The notes beneath the pieces were generated by a model, which did not search any database, was not told the origin of the DNA, and worked only from the letters and a program-made list of their open reading frames with translations. From Onchocerca volvulus (lineage: Eukaryota; Nematoda; Chromadorea; Rhabditida; Onchocercidae): 64,000 nucleotides of DNA. The position numbers were made by a program, and so were the translations under genes. Location: positions 12,424,398-12,488,397 of the forward strand of contig HG738139.1 of the NCBI GenBank assembly GCA_000499405.2, read 5' to 3'. This document shows positions 27,301-39,526 of this stretch, piece by piece (within the stretch, counting starts at the first letter, position 1; every line of letters starts with the position of its first letter).

Positions 27301-30300
27301 CATTATGCGCATATTTTTAGTGCATAATGCATGACATGCTGCATACATATAAATATACATTTGTAGCATACTGTATTTACATAGGAATCTTCATCTTCTT
27401 ACTGTAGCAAGCATTACTGTAGTAAGAATTTCATTCTAAATAATCACAGTTTGGAAATAAAAATTTGGATAATTCTTAGAATCATTTTTGCATATTTATC
27501 GAAATATCTGATAAATTATAAATAATAATATATAAACATGCATTTGAAAGATTTAAAAGATAATTTGTATATCTCATTACATATACTAAATTAGCCATAA
27601 TTAGAAGCTTCATTTTAAAGTCTTATTTCTGTTGGACAAATCTTTCCTTCTGGCTGAGTTACCTTCATCCGCTACAGCATAAAATAACGACAAATAAAAG
27701 ACCAAAAATAGGACATGTCACATAAAGATGACAAAAAGAAAATGCCGAAAATATATAAAATATATACATATTATTGATGTCAAAATATTACTTTTCCTTT
27801 TAATATTATATATTTATATTTTCAGATGTAAAACTTTTATAAAAAATATAAATACCTATACTTCTTACCCTGGAATTGTTTAATTAGGATATTTGTTAGA
27901 AAGTTTCAACCAAATTGAAATATTCACTTATCAAGTTCGGATCGATGATTATGAATTAGTTGGTATTTACTCGAAAACGTCCATGAATAATTATGAAAGT
28001 TAGTTGTAGATTTACGACAACACTTGCATGTCATATGGATTTAAGAAATTATCCATTGGACAATCAAAATTGTACAGTAGAAATTGAAAGTTGTAAGTTA
28101 TTTATATTTTCAAAATGAAATACCTATCGGTTGATGAGAAAAGAGATAAGATGAGAGAAAATAAGCATCTCCATTGATTATTGGATTCGAATACATATGA
28201 AAAAAATTGACCTTCTGACCTTTTTTTTTTGAACTTGTAAATCATAAATAACTTGAAACGTAAAATCTTCAGTATATGTCCGTCTGAATATCTTGCTGTA
28301 GGCTATGTTAGGCTTTCTTATTGATAGTAAAATTTTTTTATTGTTTTTTTCCTTTTTTTTTAAGACGGATATACGATATCAGAAGTTCTGATGCGTTGGA
28401 ATCAACCGAAAGCTGTTTTTGGAATCGATAAGGCTGATGTACCACAATTTCAAATTCTTGACTATCAAACACTGGATCGAATTGTGCGAACTGCCACAGG
28501 TTAGTTAATGTACGAATTGTTTTTATTATTTTCAATTTTATTACATCTATGCTATTCATTTCTCTATAGTTTCAAAAATATTTTTATTTAAATATTAGTG
28601 ATAAGCTGATAAAAGAGCATAGAAAAAGTTGCTGAAATATTACTGCTTGCTTGAAAGTTATGGAAAATCTGACATTCATTATGAATCCGGTTTATCGGAT
28701 AATTTAATCTGATTTTATTTGTTCCCAACGTTCGCATTACTATCTTCATACTTCTGTATTCTATTATTTGAGCAATTAGATATTAATTAATTGCAGGTGC
28801 ATATCAACGTCTATCGTTAGCTTTTCATTTTAAACGGTCCGCTGGTTATTTCGTTTTTCAAACTTATCTACCTTGTATTCTTATCGTAATGCTTTCCTGG
28901 GTTAGCTTCTGGATTAATCATGAAGCTACTTCAGCTCGTGTTGCCTTGGGTTTGTTTGTTGTTATTCTAAAATGGACACGACGACATTATATGACATGAC
29001 GATTTGTCTAAAATTACATAATTAGCCTGATTAAATCCATTTCTTATTTTAAATTAAATGATACGATACTGAAGAAAAGATATGTTTGCAGGAATAACAA
29101 CAGTATTGACTATGACAACAATTAGCACCGGAGTAAGACAATCATTACCTCGTATTAGTTATGTGAAAAGTATCGATGTTTATCTTGTAAGCTCATTTTC
29201 AATCTTCCTATAACTACCTGAAGCAATCAAAAATAATCGTTAATTAATGTACTATAGCCAAAATATTTGTAAAATTAATTGATCGACAAATGATAATTTG
29301 TTAATTAGTATGTTCTCCTTTTTTCTTTCAATTAGCATAATTTAAAGGTAGCATGCTTTATGTTTGTATTTGCGGCATTGCTAGAATATGCGGCAGTAAA
29401 TTATTCATATTACGGTGGTCAAAGTAAGCCTTATGAAGCGGCAAATAAATGGCGGAATCAAAACGTGATGAAATGCTGTACTTCTAAAGATAACAAAGAC
29501 GTCAATTTGCGTGGTTACGTACCTCATTCTTTGATGGAGGTATGAATTCGTTTAAGTAACTTTATCGTTAAAAGCAAAGTAAAATTGTACATTTTATTGT
29601 TGAGGAAAAAAATTCTGATCGATTTGTAATTTGGATTGTAGATTGATTGGATTGGAAATTGCTTTTTATTATTGTGATTCTGCTAGGTCAGTAATCGATT
29701 TTCTTGAGTATTATAATATTATGCACAATATATCATTTATACAATAATAAAAAGTAAATGAACAATATACAGTAAATATAAAAAATACTAACAATCGTCT
29801 CTTGCTGATTTGTCGCTCGTGCTGTCGTTGATATTAGATTGGAACTGAATTGGCGCTAATATTGATTCTGAAAAATTGCTGCTGAAAAGACTAATCACGT
29901 TGAAAACACCAATGTTGAGAAATTGCTCGAATTGAAGACACCAGTGTTGAAAGACTGCTCGCGTTGAAGACCGATGTTGACTACACTGATCTTGCTGCCC
30001 AAAATCTCCCCTTTTTATATGAATCATCCTTGGTACTGATAGTGGGCGGAGACTTACAACATATTAATCAAACAAAAGATTGGATATGAGGACTAAAGAT
30101 AAGGTCGATAATTCTGACAATCCTCAGTTCTTGTAATGTTCCTAACAACTTTTTCACATTTCACGATGTTTGTAACTCTAGTAGTAAATCAGAAGATATG
30201 AGAAAAAAGACTTTTGCGCCCAGATATTAGATAAGTGACTCATTTATCTGAGAAAAATCACAAATTTCTTCTATATAAATTATTTAGATTGTTTTGTTCA

Positions 30301-32378
30301 ATTTAGATTATAAATATTTCGATTTTACTGACAAATATTAATATATTTGTAAGATAATTGCTTTCAACTATTGAAATTTGCGGTTTTTATGTGTAATAAT
30401 TAGCAGGATATTACCCGTATAATATTCCGAGCTTGGCTTAAATATAACTGTCTCATATTTATTGATCCTTGATTCATCCTTGACCTTTTATTTAATTTAA
30501 AATTATCTGTTAATATTATTTCTTGAAAAAATATCTGTTGCATTTTCATGTGATAACATCAAAGATTATTTTCTAATTTCGAAAGATCGAATTTTTATCA
30601 ATTTTACCTCATATTTCTTTGCAGAAAATTGAAAAAAATCGAAAGAATGAATCAGCAGCAACTAATGAAGTGCTCTACAGAACTTTTGTTACGAATGATA
30701 ACGATAAGAAACGTTCTCCTTCACCGTTACTATCATTAATGCCTACTAACTTAACCCGCGATAGTATTGATTTGAGTATTCCTGATTATCCTCGATTAAC
30801 TACTGGTAATAAATTTTGGCACAGAAAGCGGTAAGTTAAAAATGCTTAAAGTTGCATCATATCTTTTTACTTTTTCTTCTCTGCATTACATTGAAGAGTT
30901 GCTATTTCTGAAAAATTTAAATTAAACAGTTTTATCATAATTTTAGTGCTGGTCGAGATTGATAATCGTGATAGTGATTGTGATAATTGATTTATAACTG
31001 TGATAACGATGTTTCGTTTGTCAATAAAATCATAGTGAAAGGAATAATCAATAGAAATTGTTCAAATCAGCGTGTGAAAGTAGATGACGAAAGAATAATT
31101 TAATAATAGTATTAGCACCTTTAATTTTATAAGTTTTTTTCCAACACATATTGCTTATTAATGGTCAATTTAATCTTATAATTATTATCAAAAATATCAT
31201 TTTCAGTTATTCATCCTTCTTAAGATATAAATTTTAGAAATTGTTATCCATCATAATATAACTTAAACAAAGTAAAATCACTCTTTCTAGATTGAAAGTT
31301 TGAAACTTATAAAAATTTTTTTGCAAAGTTGATATCTTTATTTCGATGTGATTTCTTGTCCAAAAGAAAAATAAGCTTCTTTTTATAATTAGGTATTCAT
31401 CATAATTAGTTATGTCAAAATTTGCATGCCTAATCAAGAAACATTCTGCAACTGCAGTTTGCTGGTGCAATTTCAGAGAAATGTAAATTAGGTAAATGTT
31501 TTAATTCTACATCAAATACATCATCTTATTTACATATTTTGTTATCAATGAATTTTTTATATCTCTTGATATCTGATAGCAAACAGAGTGATGAGAAAAG
31601 TTCGAATAATGTGCAAGTTTGTTTGATGCTTTGTCAATAATTACATATAACTAAAATAATTGATATCTTCAGCTTAAATCAAAATGGCAAATTCAATATG
31701 AAACTTCGAAATCAAAATATCAAAATTCATGTTCAATGGTTACATTCACGAGCACGCTCTGTTGTGGAATCTTTTCACGTATGTGACGTAAATGTTATCG
31801 ATAAGAATTCACGATTTCTTTTTCCACTCAGTTTTATTATTTTCAAGTAAGTCAGTAAAAATAATAAAATTTACATTCCTAACCGATAATTTTTACATGA
31901 TTACTTGTGTTTTGTATTCGTTAATTATTTGTATATTTCAGTGTGAAATTAATTTTGATGAATATATAATAGTATTGTGTATTTACTGAAAATAACTTAT
32001 TTACTTGGCAATACAATAGGGACTTTGTTTTTGTATTGCTGATTAAAATGCAGCGAATTTTTTGTAAACGATTTTGTTGGTCCTATCTTATCCTAAAATA
32101 TTACAAATTGTTAAGAAAAAGAAAAAAAAGTGAAAATTGGATATAAAGTTTTATAGGCTTTCAAAAAAAATTTCAAAGTTTTAGAAAAAAAAATTGTACA
32201 ACAAAAAAATTTAAAAAAAAGAAAAAAATGATGTATAAGAATATCAAACCCATTATATGCAATTTAATTCAATTTTTTTAATTATTGAAAAATTTTCCCG
32301 CATGTTTAGATTTGCAAAGATAAATAAATAAATCATTTCAGTACATGTTATTGGGGATATTATACAATGATGCAATAA
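24349..32378 (+). CDS. gab-1: GABA-A receptor beta-type subunit (gab-1 / LCCH3-like)
   Basis: Thirteen exons join in frame to 534 residues from ATG 24361 (an in-frame ATG four codons earlier at 24349 is possible): to 24446, then 24967-25115, 25919-25986, 26620-26726, 27096-27215, 28010-28092, 28365-28499, 28797-28949, 29092-29186, 29348-29539, 30625-30830, 31673-31846, 32342-32378. A signal peptide leads into [40 protein letters not shown], the Cys-loop [15 protein letters not shown], then M1, M2 ([16 protein letters not shown]), [20 protein letters not shown]3 ([14 protein letters not shown]), a roughly 130-residue M3-M4 loop, [14 protein letters not shown] and M4. The beta-type M2 entrance without Pro and the [14 protein letters not shown] segment fit insect LCCH3 and worm GAB-1. 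M2 has Ala at 2' and Thr at 6', the usual picrotoxin-sensitive arrangement. The last exon is only 37 bases. Confidence 0.93.
24813..24958. repeat. Tandem duplication at the end of gab-1 intron 1
   Basis: A roughly 70-bp block with atttgaattgatattt, a T-run and acttaaatttacttaaatat occurs twice in a row directly before the acceptor of exon 24967-25115. Each copy carries its own polypyrimidine run. Only the second is followed by the used TTTCAG. Confidence 0.6.
29759..30147 (-). mobile_element. LTR-like element (solo LTR candidate) in a gab-1 intron, antisense to the gene
   Basis: On the minus strand the block begins TGTTAGGAACATT at 30147. It carries a TATA box (TATAAAAAG at 30019-30011) followed by GGGGAGATTTTGGGCAGC, and ends in an AT-rich stretch with a possible terminal CA near 29759. 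TG start, internal TATA box, a GC-richer body than its surroundings and about 390 bp length fit a retrotransposon LTR; a BEL/Pao type is possible. A 32-bp repeat occurs in its second half. No target-site duplication was visible and no reverse-transcriptase reading frame lies nearby, so the left edge is uncertain and this is an inference. Confidence 0.45.
29898..29978. repeat. 32-bp direct repeat inside the LTR-like element
   Basis: Units built on cgttgaagacaccagtgttga begin at about 29898, 29930 and 29962, the third being partial. The spacing is exact at 32 bp and the base composition is richer in G and C than the surrounding intron. Confidence 0.65.
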
Positions 32379-33891
32379 TGCAAAATCTGGATATCAATGA
32401 ATTGGATATTAACTTTCAATGATAATTTGTCATTTCGTGATTGTTTTTTTTTTTTCAGATAGATCATATTTGATAGAATTAGTGCCAAGAAAAATAAGCA
32501 TTGTTATATATAGAAATTCCAGATACTAAAATAATATATAAGGATTTAAAAGTTACATAAATTCAAAAATTTCAATTTCTTCTCCAAAAAAAAGATCTGC
32601 AAAGATATTGAAAATTGAACTTTTTTCAAGTTTATAAAACAATAATATTTCAGTCACTGAAAGTATAACTTTTTTTGTATGGAGTAAACTTGGTATTGTA
32701 GTTTCAAAGACAATATTTTTTTGTTGGAAAGTAATTAACAGTTTTAGCTTTTATTCCTGTTTACTTAAAAATTTTCGATTACCGATTACTTTATTTTTTA
32801 ATATAGTATAAATGTATAAAAATCAAATTCATTTAAATATATCTCACAATCAAATAAGATCTTTTGTAGCTTAATAAGTCCATCCATGGATTTATGTAAT
32901 TAACTGAAAATTAATATTTATATCATTATTTATGTCATTGACTGAAAAAAATCCATGAATTTGTGTTACTAACTGAAAAATGAGAATTAATGTTGACTTG
33001 TGCATTAGTTGACCAATGATAATAATAATCAGCAATTCCTTAGGACGAGTAACTATCCACAATATAAACATTTACAATGTGTATAATTTTTCCAATCCAA
33101 AATCGATAAATCGCCTCCAACATTACTTGCAGAAATCATTTCAGAAAAATCCCTTTTATGCAAAAAAATGTTTGTATTACATCGATTTATTGACATAATT
33201 GTCTTATCCCTTCCTGATCCTTTTTAAATTAGGTATCACTGATTTATTGAATAAAAATCTAAAAAACTCATTATGAAAAATTAAATAATATTCTGCCCTC
33301 TTTCTTCCATGTTTTTATTCACACTGTTTTGTTTTCTTGCACTTATTTTTAAAAATAATAAACAAATATGATGCGAATCGAAATGATTTCTTTCTGCATT
33401 CAATCCAAAGCAAAACCAAAAATTGTCTTCCTTTGGACAAAGAATTTTGCCAGGATAGAAAGAAAGTCATTATAAAACAATGTAAAAGCAAATTAAATAA
33501 ATGATCTTTTGTGTTGGATATTTATGTTTATTATACAAAAAACATGTGAATAAACATATCTCTTTCGGTGTATAATTTTTTGCAAACTATTATTATAAAT
33601 ATGAAAAGCACAAATAAAATCAATTGGCAGAAAACATACGACAAATATAACATCTTTCGAAGCACGATATTTCAATCCTTTCAATTAAATTTAGGTGCAA
33701 CTTGGAATTTTACAACACCGAATTCGGAAATCATTAAATGGCTTACGAACAAACTTCGACCTATTTCTTTAATGCAGAACTAGCTGAAGCGCACTTAACC
33801 TTGCTCATAATTTACTTTAGGCATGTATATTATTGTTCAGCAAAAGCTTAAAAATAAATAAATTTGTATTTACAAAAGTAAATGTCACACT
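32379..33891. other. Convergent intergenic region between gab-1-like gene and unc-50
   Basis: About 1.5 kb of AT-rich sequence between two stop codons on opposite strands. Short open frames on both strands show no family signature and no consistent exon structure. It presumably holds both 3' UTRs. I see nothing else in it. Confidence 0.6.
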
Positions 33892-36178
33892 TTAATGTCT
33901 TCTTTGCCTATTTTCAGCTCTTAAATGATAAAAATCCATAGCTGTCTGCGAAATATTCCAACCAGCTGTAACAGTCGCCACATAAAATATGAAGAGGAAC
34001 GTAATCGGATACAGGAAGACGTGCGTATTTTTTAGAATTGGAAGTGCTGAAAGTAGCAGAATTCCTATACGTTTGAAAATTGAAGGTGGAGTCAAAATTT
34101 TAATTTTTCCTCTGGTCAGAATTAACACACATGAATATTGAAGTTTGCAAAAGAAAAAAAGGAAGAAAAAAACTTCTAAAATTATTTCGATTTGTAATGA
34201 CTAAAAGAATAAAGATATTACAGCTTTTTGTTTAAATATTCAATTATTCAGATAAGGAGATGAACAAAAAAACATCACTCATATCAATGGTAATCCTTAA
34301 GAAAGTCAAAAGAATTGTAAAAAATTCATTAATTATATAACTTCAATCAAAACTACGAAAAAATAATGCAGATACCGGTATATCCCAAGAAGGTGATGTA
34401 TATATAGTAAACTACAGCCACAAACCAAATCGTATTACCAAATAGTCGCGGCAAAAATGCATCGAAACCTATCAGGTCTAAAAAGTAATTTCGTTCTAAC
34501 TGTTTGATATTTCATCTATATTAAGTAAACGACAATTATTACAAATGTAAAAATGATGAATTAAGTTTCAAGAAGCTTACGCGAAAAGGTGAGGGGCAAA
34601 AGAACATGAAGAAGCATAAGCATCGGAAAGAATGCATTGAGATGTACATCAAAGCAATAAGCCCATTCTACATCCTGATCGTTAACTCGCTTCAAGAAAC
34701 GATTAGAAGCAAACCTAAATATTCCTATATTGAATTTTGCTTAAGAATTCACAAAATTAACTTTCCTGAATTAAATTATGCCAACTCAGAGAAACAAAAT
34801 TGAAAATAATTAATTCAAAAAGACAATTCCATCCTATTATTTTATTATTTTTCAAAAATTCCCTAGTGCATTAAATTTTACAGATGCAAACAATTTTTTA
34901 CTTCCATAACGATAACCCTTTCTTTTTCCTTTCAGAGATTAAAAACACTAGACTATCGTCAAATAATCACAGATTACCATAAAACAGTTGCGATGACAAT
35001 TCCAACACCAATACAATCAATGAAAACGACCCAAAGAAAAAATGTAATGAAGCCAATGAATGAAAGTTGAATACTCCATGCAAATAAAATGCTCGATATT
35101 GCAAGAGCCGCCATGAGAAGCACAAGAAAAGCTGGATCATCGCGTGCCCACTGGTCTTTTGTCCCTAAAATAATAAATTTTTTAATGTTAGGAATCCTTG
35201 TCTGTAGAAATGCATAAGACAGTGCAATCATCAAAATCTTTCGGTCATTCAAAGCACTTTTTTTCCTAGTGATGATTTGAATGCAAGAAATGATAAAAGT
35301 AGTCATGTCAAAGTGTTTAATCTCACTAACAGATAACCGGAGATTAAGGCCCTTTTGTATGATAATTTGCATTCGTTTTTGTTACTACGAAATGATCAAC
35401 AATTTCCATTTTAACTTCAAATTTCAACATTTACCATATTTTTCTAATTTTCGTATTTATCATAAATATAAAAGAACGAACGCTTGCGATACATGAAGTT
35501 GCGGTACACTTTTTGAGGCTTAATTAACAGATATATCATTTGCCAGAGAGCAAATTCGAAATCCATCTGACGAAAACGAATAAGTCTTCGAAAATAACGA
35601 TTAAGTTTTGCTAATGCTGTCATCCTGACTGCTGTAAGACAACCTATATGATCCGTAGACCTGAAAAAAGTATTCATATGACATAAAAAAACAAAAAATA
35701 TGTATAAATTTTGTAAAAATATGCGTAAAAAGCATTTTTAGAATGCGAATAATTGAACCATGTTCATAAATCAATGTACACATAAATATGAGTAATTTCT
35801 ATAAAATTCTACTTCTCAGAACTGTGCTGATACTAATAAATTCATTGAATATCCATCTCTTACTGCCTTGAAATGAGAAAAAAACCTTAGAATATGAAAT
35901 TATATCGTTTTACATCAAGCAGAAAATGTACATATAAATAAAATAACGAAAGAAAACTTTGAAATATTATAAACTTGTAGCACAATAAATTAAACTAACC
36001 CATTACTTGCAATAGATCTTGCACCAGGTGATGTATAACCACTACCTGGATATCTTCGACCTCGTCCTCCAGAAGATGGAAAAGCAAATGAGGTACCAGC
36101 GTGCACTGCCCTCTGTGGAAGAGATGCAGTGGCTGATAAACCGTCAGATAATTGTACAAACTCATTCGTATAACTCAT
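33892..36178 (-). CDS. unc-50: UNC-50 / GMH1 family Golgi membrane protein
   Basis: Six exons join in frame to 311 residues: 36178-36000, 35660-35482, 35164-34978, 34714-34581, 34477-34376, 34046-33892. The N-terminus is a Ser/Gly/Arg-rich cytosolic tail. It leads into the family hallmark FRRLIRFRQMDFEFALWQM, then YRKRTKDQWARDDPAFLVLL, WVVFIDCIGVGI, VEWAYCFDVHLNAFFP and several membrane segments, ending YVATVTAGWNISQTAMDFY. UNC-50 proteins are polytopic Golgi proteins; in C. elegans UNC-50 is needed for levamisole-type acetylcholine receptors to reach the surface, and the yeast homologue links to Arf-GEF function. The start codon ATG 36178 lies just after a possible acceptor near 36200. OST4 lies upstream on the same strand with 1.09 kb between, which could be an operon but is long for one. 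Confidence 0.96.
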
Positions 36179-37267
36179 TTCAATTGTGCTTGCAACAAGC
36201 AAATCTGAGAAAAAGATTAAAAATAATTAGCGTCTATAAAACTAAATTGGCTATAAAATGAAACTGGCTAACCAATTATGAAATATGCTTGATATCTCGA
36301 AAACTATAAAAACTTCAATTAATATTTTTGCATTTAATAACAGAAAACAGGTAATACTCATTAAAGTATCTAATATCATACTAATGTTGTTATTTACTTC
36401 TATGAAACAATTCATATTTTATTATGCAATTAACAATAGAGTTTATAACTTGTAAAAAATAAAAAAGACAAAATTTCGGATGAATTTTTATTGAAAAATC
36501 CTGGAAAAAAAAAAAAGAACACACGTATATTCCATCATCATTCCATATTTCAAGTTAAACAAACAAAAAATAATTTTGTCTACGATTACCGTTTGATTAT
36601 TTATGTAATTTAATACTATACTTTAAATTATCACCCTCCTTTAATTCTATATTTTAAATTATCACTCATAAAGATTTTAAATGAAAAGTTTTTGAGTCCG
36701 CTTCTAGAACATGGATGTTAAGAAGACATAAACACAAGATGAAATTAACATATCAATGCTACAGTTAATTCTCGAATATCTAACACGTATAGTAACGCTG
36801 CCCGAACTATTTCGTGGAAGAATTCTTCGCAAAGGCACTTGATATCTTGCCCATAAAATAAATAATCAATGCAGACATAAATGACGGAGTAAAGCAAAAA
36901 TAATTTAACACTCTGAATATATAATCTGAAATAAAATGAATATAATTTGATGATAAATAGAAAACACATGTGTAAATATACTAAACAAAAAAATGAAACT
37001 ATAAAATGACAAGTTTCAATCTACTGTACTGAAATAAAAAATAGAGCCTAGTAGCTTAAAAAACATAATTTCCATTCGAAATTAATGAATAAGTGCCACA
37101 AAAACAATAACCAAAACTTAATGACAACATTAAAACAGTAATATAGACTGCAACTATTTTCATTCTCAATTAGTGATTAAATGTTGAAAAACAATAATCA
37201 AACTTTGATAATTGAAATTTTAAAACAGGAAACGAACCTTTTCTGACTTTTCCTTTTGATGTTGAAA
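36179..37267. other. Region between OST4 and unc-50
   Basis: 1.09 kb on the transcribed side of OST4. It should contain the OST4 3' UTR and the 5' region of unc-50. A 74-codon open frame at 36745-36969 (minus) is hydrophobic and tyrosine-rich but matches no family I recognise. No tandem repeat was noted. Confidence 0.5.
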
Positions 37268-37378
37268 TTATTTCTTTTCACGTTGACTGACTGTGATGTA
37301 ATGAAAAAAGACAACCAGTAACAGCATAGCAATACCTAAAGCATTTGCCACAATGCCTAATTGCATATCTGTGATCAT
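37268..37378 (-). CDS. ost4: Oligosaccharyltransferase subunit OST4
   Basis: A single uninterrupted exon of 37 codons encodes a 36-residue protein that begins MITDMQLGIVANALGIAM and ends SQREKK. This is the OST4 pattern (human: about 37 residues, same MITD.QL...N.LG start). It is one transmembrane helix followed by a short basic cytosolic tail. OST4 is a mini-subunit of the ER oligosaccharyltransferase that stabilises the catalytic STT3 subunit for N-glycosylation. The ATG lies 10 bases after a TTTCAG acceptor, so the mRNA is probably trans-spliced. The frame is too short for most automated gene calls and could easily be missed. Confidence 0.95.
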   Translation of the reverse strand: MITDMQLGIVANALGIAMLLLVVFFHYITVSQREKK

Positions 37379-37388
37379 GGCTAATTAT

Positions 37389-37395
37389 CTGAAAT
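37389..37395 (-). promoter_or_regulatory. Likely trans-splice acceptor of OST4
   Basis: Minus-strand ATTTCAG ends at 37389, ten bases before the OST4 ATG, with no upstream coding exon. This is the usual layout of a spliced-leader acceptor in nematodes. Inferred, not proved. Confidence 0.55.
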
Positions 37396-37765
37396 TATTT
37401 AATGATTTAAATTATTGAGAAAATTATTTGTTATGATTCTCCCACGTTTAATTTCACGTTATTATCATCTCTGAAATTTTGTATGTACGTGAAATAATCA
37501 GAGAGAGAAACAAATACATGAAAGTAATGGCAACAAATATGATTCATCATATTTCACAAGAAAAAAAAAACCACAGAATGGGCAATTTGAGATAACGCGG
37601 AGATACGTAAGAGTATAACATTCAATAAAACACGCAAACGTGAAATTAAACCTGGAAAAATCATAGTAATAATCCAGTTATTTGCATATCGTACGCTGAC
37701 TGATCGAACTTCATGAAAAATAAAATTTCCAGACAGTTTTTGGAAAAGTGACATTGAATCGTTAC

Positions 37766-38105
37766 GATTTCCGAGGGGACCGTCCTTACGTAATTCCGTG
37801 TCACGTTGCGTAGTCACGAGTTCCGAGAGAATCGTCTTTACGTAACCCAGTATCAATGACTTTGAGCCGTCATGCAGTTCCGAGGGAATCATTTTTATAT
37901 AACCCCGTATCAGCTACATTGAGCCATTAAGAGTTCCGTCGGAATTATTCGTACTTAATTCCGTACCAGTGACGTTGAGCTGTCACGAGTTCCAAAGGAA
38001 TCATCCTTAAGTTCCAAGGGAATCATCCTTACGTAAGCCCGTATCAGTAATGTTGAACCGTTATGAGTTTCGAGAAAATCGTCCTTACGTAACACCGTAC
38101 CATCT
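37766..38105. repeat. ~56-bp degenerate tandem repeat (ACGTAA-rich)
   Basis: Copies of a unit containing gagttccgaggaatc, ccttacgtaaccccgtatcag and ttgagccgtca start at about 37769, 37821, 37878, 37934, 37990 and 38069, with one 22-bp partial unit at 38012. Spacing is 52-57 bp. Composition is GC-richer than the flanks. Any open frame through it is a by-product of the repeat. Confidence 0.8.
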
Positions 38106-39515
38106 TAAGATTGCCCATGTGAAATACCGTGCAAAACATTGCTACGCTGCACTTCTACGTAGATCGTTACGCTACATTTCTACGTAAAATGATTCGACCA
38201 AAATAGATTTTGTCACATTATTTGCGGAGGCGGAGGAATAGGTGGGAGGACCGTCTCGCAAAGCTCTTTTCAATAACCATTTCTCTTACTCTCGTATTGC
38301 TTGCTTTTCTTTCATTTCGCTAATTTTTTTAAAATTAAATTTCTTCTAATAAACTCTTCTTTTCCAAATTGAATGGTCAAAAGTTCTTTCTTCTGAAAAC
38401 TGTGAGATGACATGACCTCTGTACTTTTGACCTTTATAGATCTTTTATGACAGCAAAGCTGTACAACGCATATTGTTAAATGACCTGAAAGCTTATTGAA
38501 TATCCTAATATTTTTCAACGATTAATAGAATAGTTTACCAAAGAAGCACCTGTAGGGGACGAGTTATCTGTAAAAGGTAAATTACCTTTAATCATACAGA
38601 ATATATGTATATATACACTGATTCTAATATTTCATGTATCAGTAAGTTAAATTTATAAAAATTCGAGATATTTAACACATTGTTGATGCAATGTGAATAA
38701 AATAAAAACGTGTTTTACGTGTAACACATGTAACAGATATGCTCATTCTAATGATACGTGAAAGAAAGACTTACTCTATCGATCATTATCCATGTACAGA
38801 ACTATAAAGATTAAAACTGTTTATTGAATCAGATAACTTATTTATCTCTTCTTTATTCTCCATCTCTAAACTACGTGAAAAAGGAGACGATTCATATGCA
38901 CGTAACACGTACGTATTAGGATAGTTTCTGTATAGACGTTAATAGATTTTGTTGAAATTTGCACATTTCATTCATTTAGATTTTAACGTATGAAATGGAA
39001 TAGATTTGTTGTATTCATTTCAAAATCGATTGAAGAAGCTTTAGCATAATTCACTTTTGGCTCTTAGTATTATTATCCATTCTTTTCTTCCTTTCTTTTC
39101 ATCGATTTCTCGTCTTCGCTCTTTTACTCTCGCTATCTTCAAATGCTTTTTGTTTGGAACATTTCATTCATACCTGTAGCATACTCATTAATTTCAGTCA
39201 AATTTTTTAGTAAAGTAGGTTTTATGAGAGACCCTTGAAATTTTTAGACAGGAATAGACAATAAGTCGATCAGGATATCGCGGGAGAAAAAATCCCATAT
39301 AAGGAATTTTTCACTCCTTTTTGATGAATATAATTTTAAAATTGCAGAATTCTTGATATCTAAATTCTTAAAAAATGATATTGCTTTGTCCCAAGATATT
39401 AGATCTGAATATGTATATATGTTTTTTCAAATTAAAGTTGGTACACGATTTATTGTGTGTTATGAAAGATACTTTACTTAATTAATAACATGTATTATTT
39501 TGATTGGAATTAATT

Positions 39516-39522
39516 ATTTCAG
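39516..39522 (+). promoter_or_regulatory. Likely trans-splice acceptor of unc-69
   Basis: TATTTCAG ends at 39522, four bases before the unc-69 ATG at 39527, with no coding exon upstream. Consistent with spliced-leader addition; inferred. Confidence 0.5.
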
Positions 39523-39526
39523 ATTA

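Larger units (their letters stand above)
37379..39526. promoter_or_regulatory. Divergent intergenic region between OST4 and unc-69
   Basis: 2.1 kb between two genes pointing away from each other. The half next to OST4 holds a tandem array with a roughly 56-bp period and a higher GC content; the rest is AT-rich without a convincing frame. Confidence 0.5.

Noticed and set aside
29788..30027. 79-codon minus-strand frame inside a gab-1 intron
   Set aside because: It overlaps the TATA-bearing LTR-like block and a 32-bp repeat; no protein family recognised.
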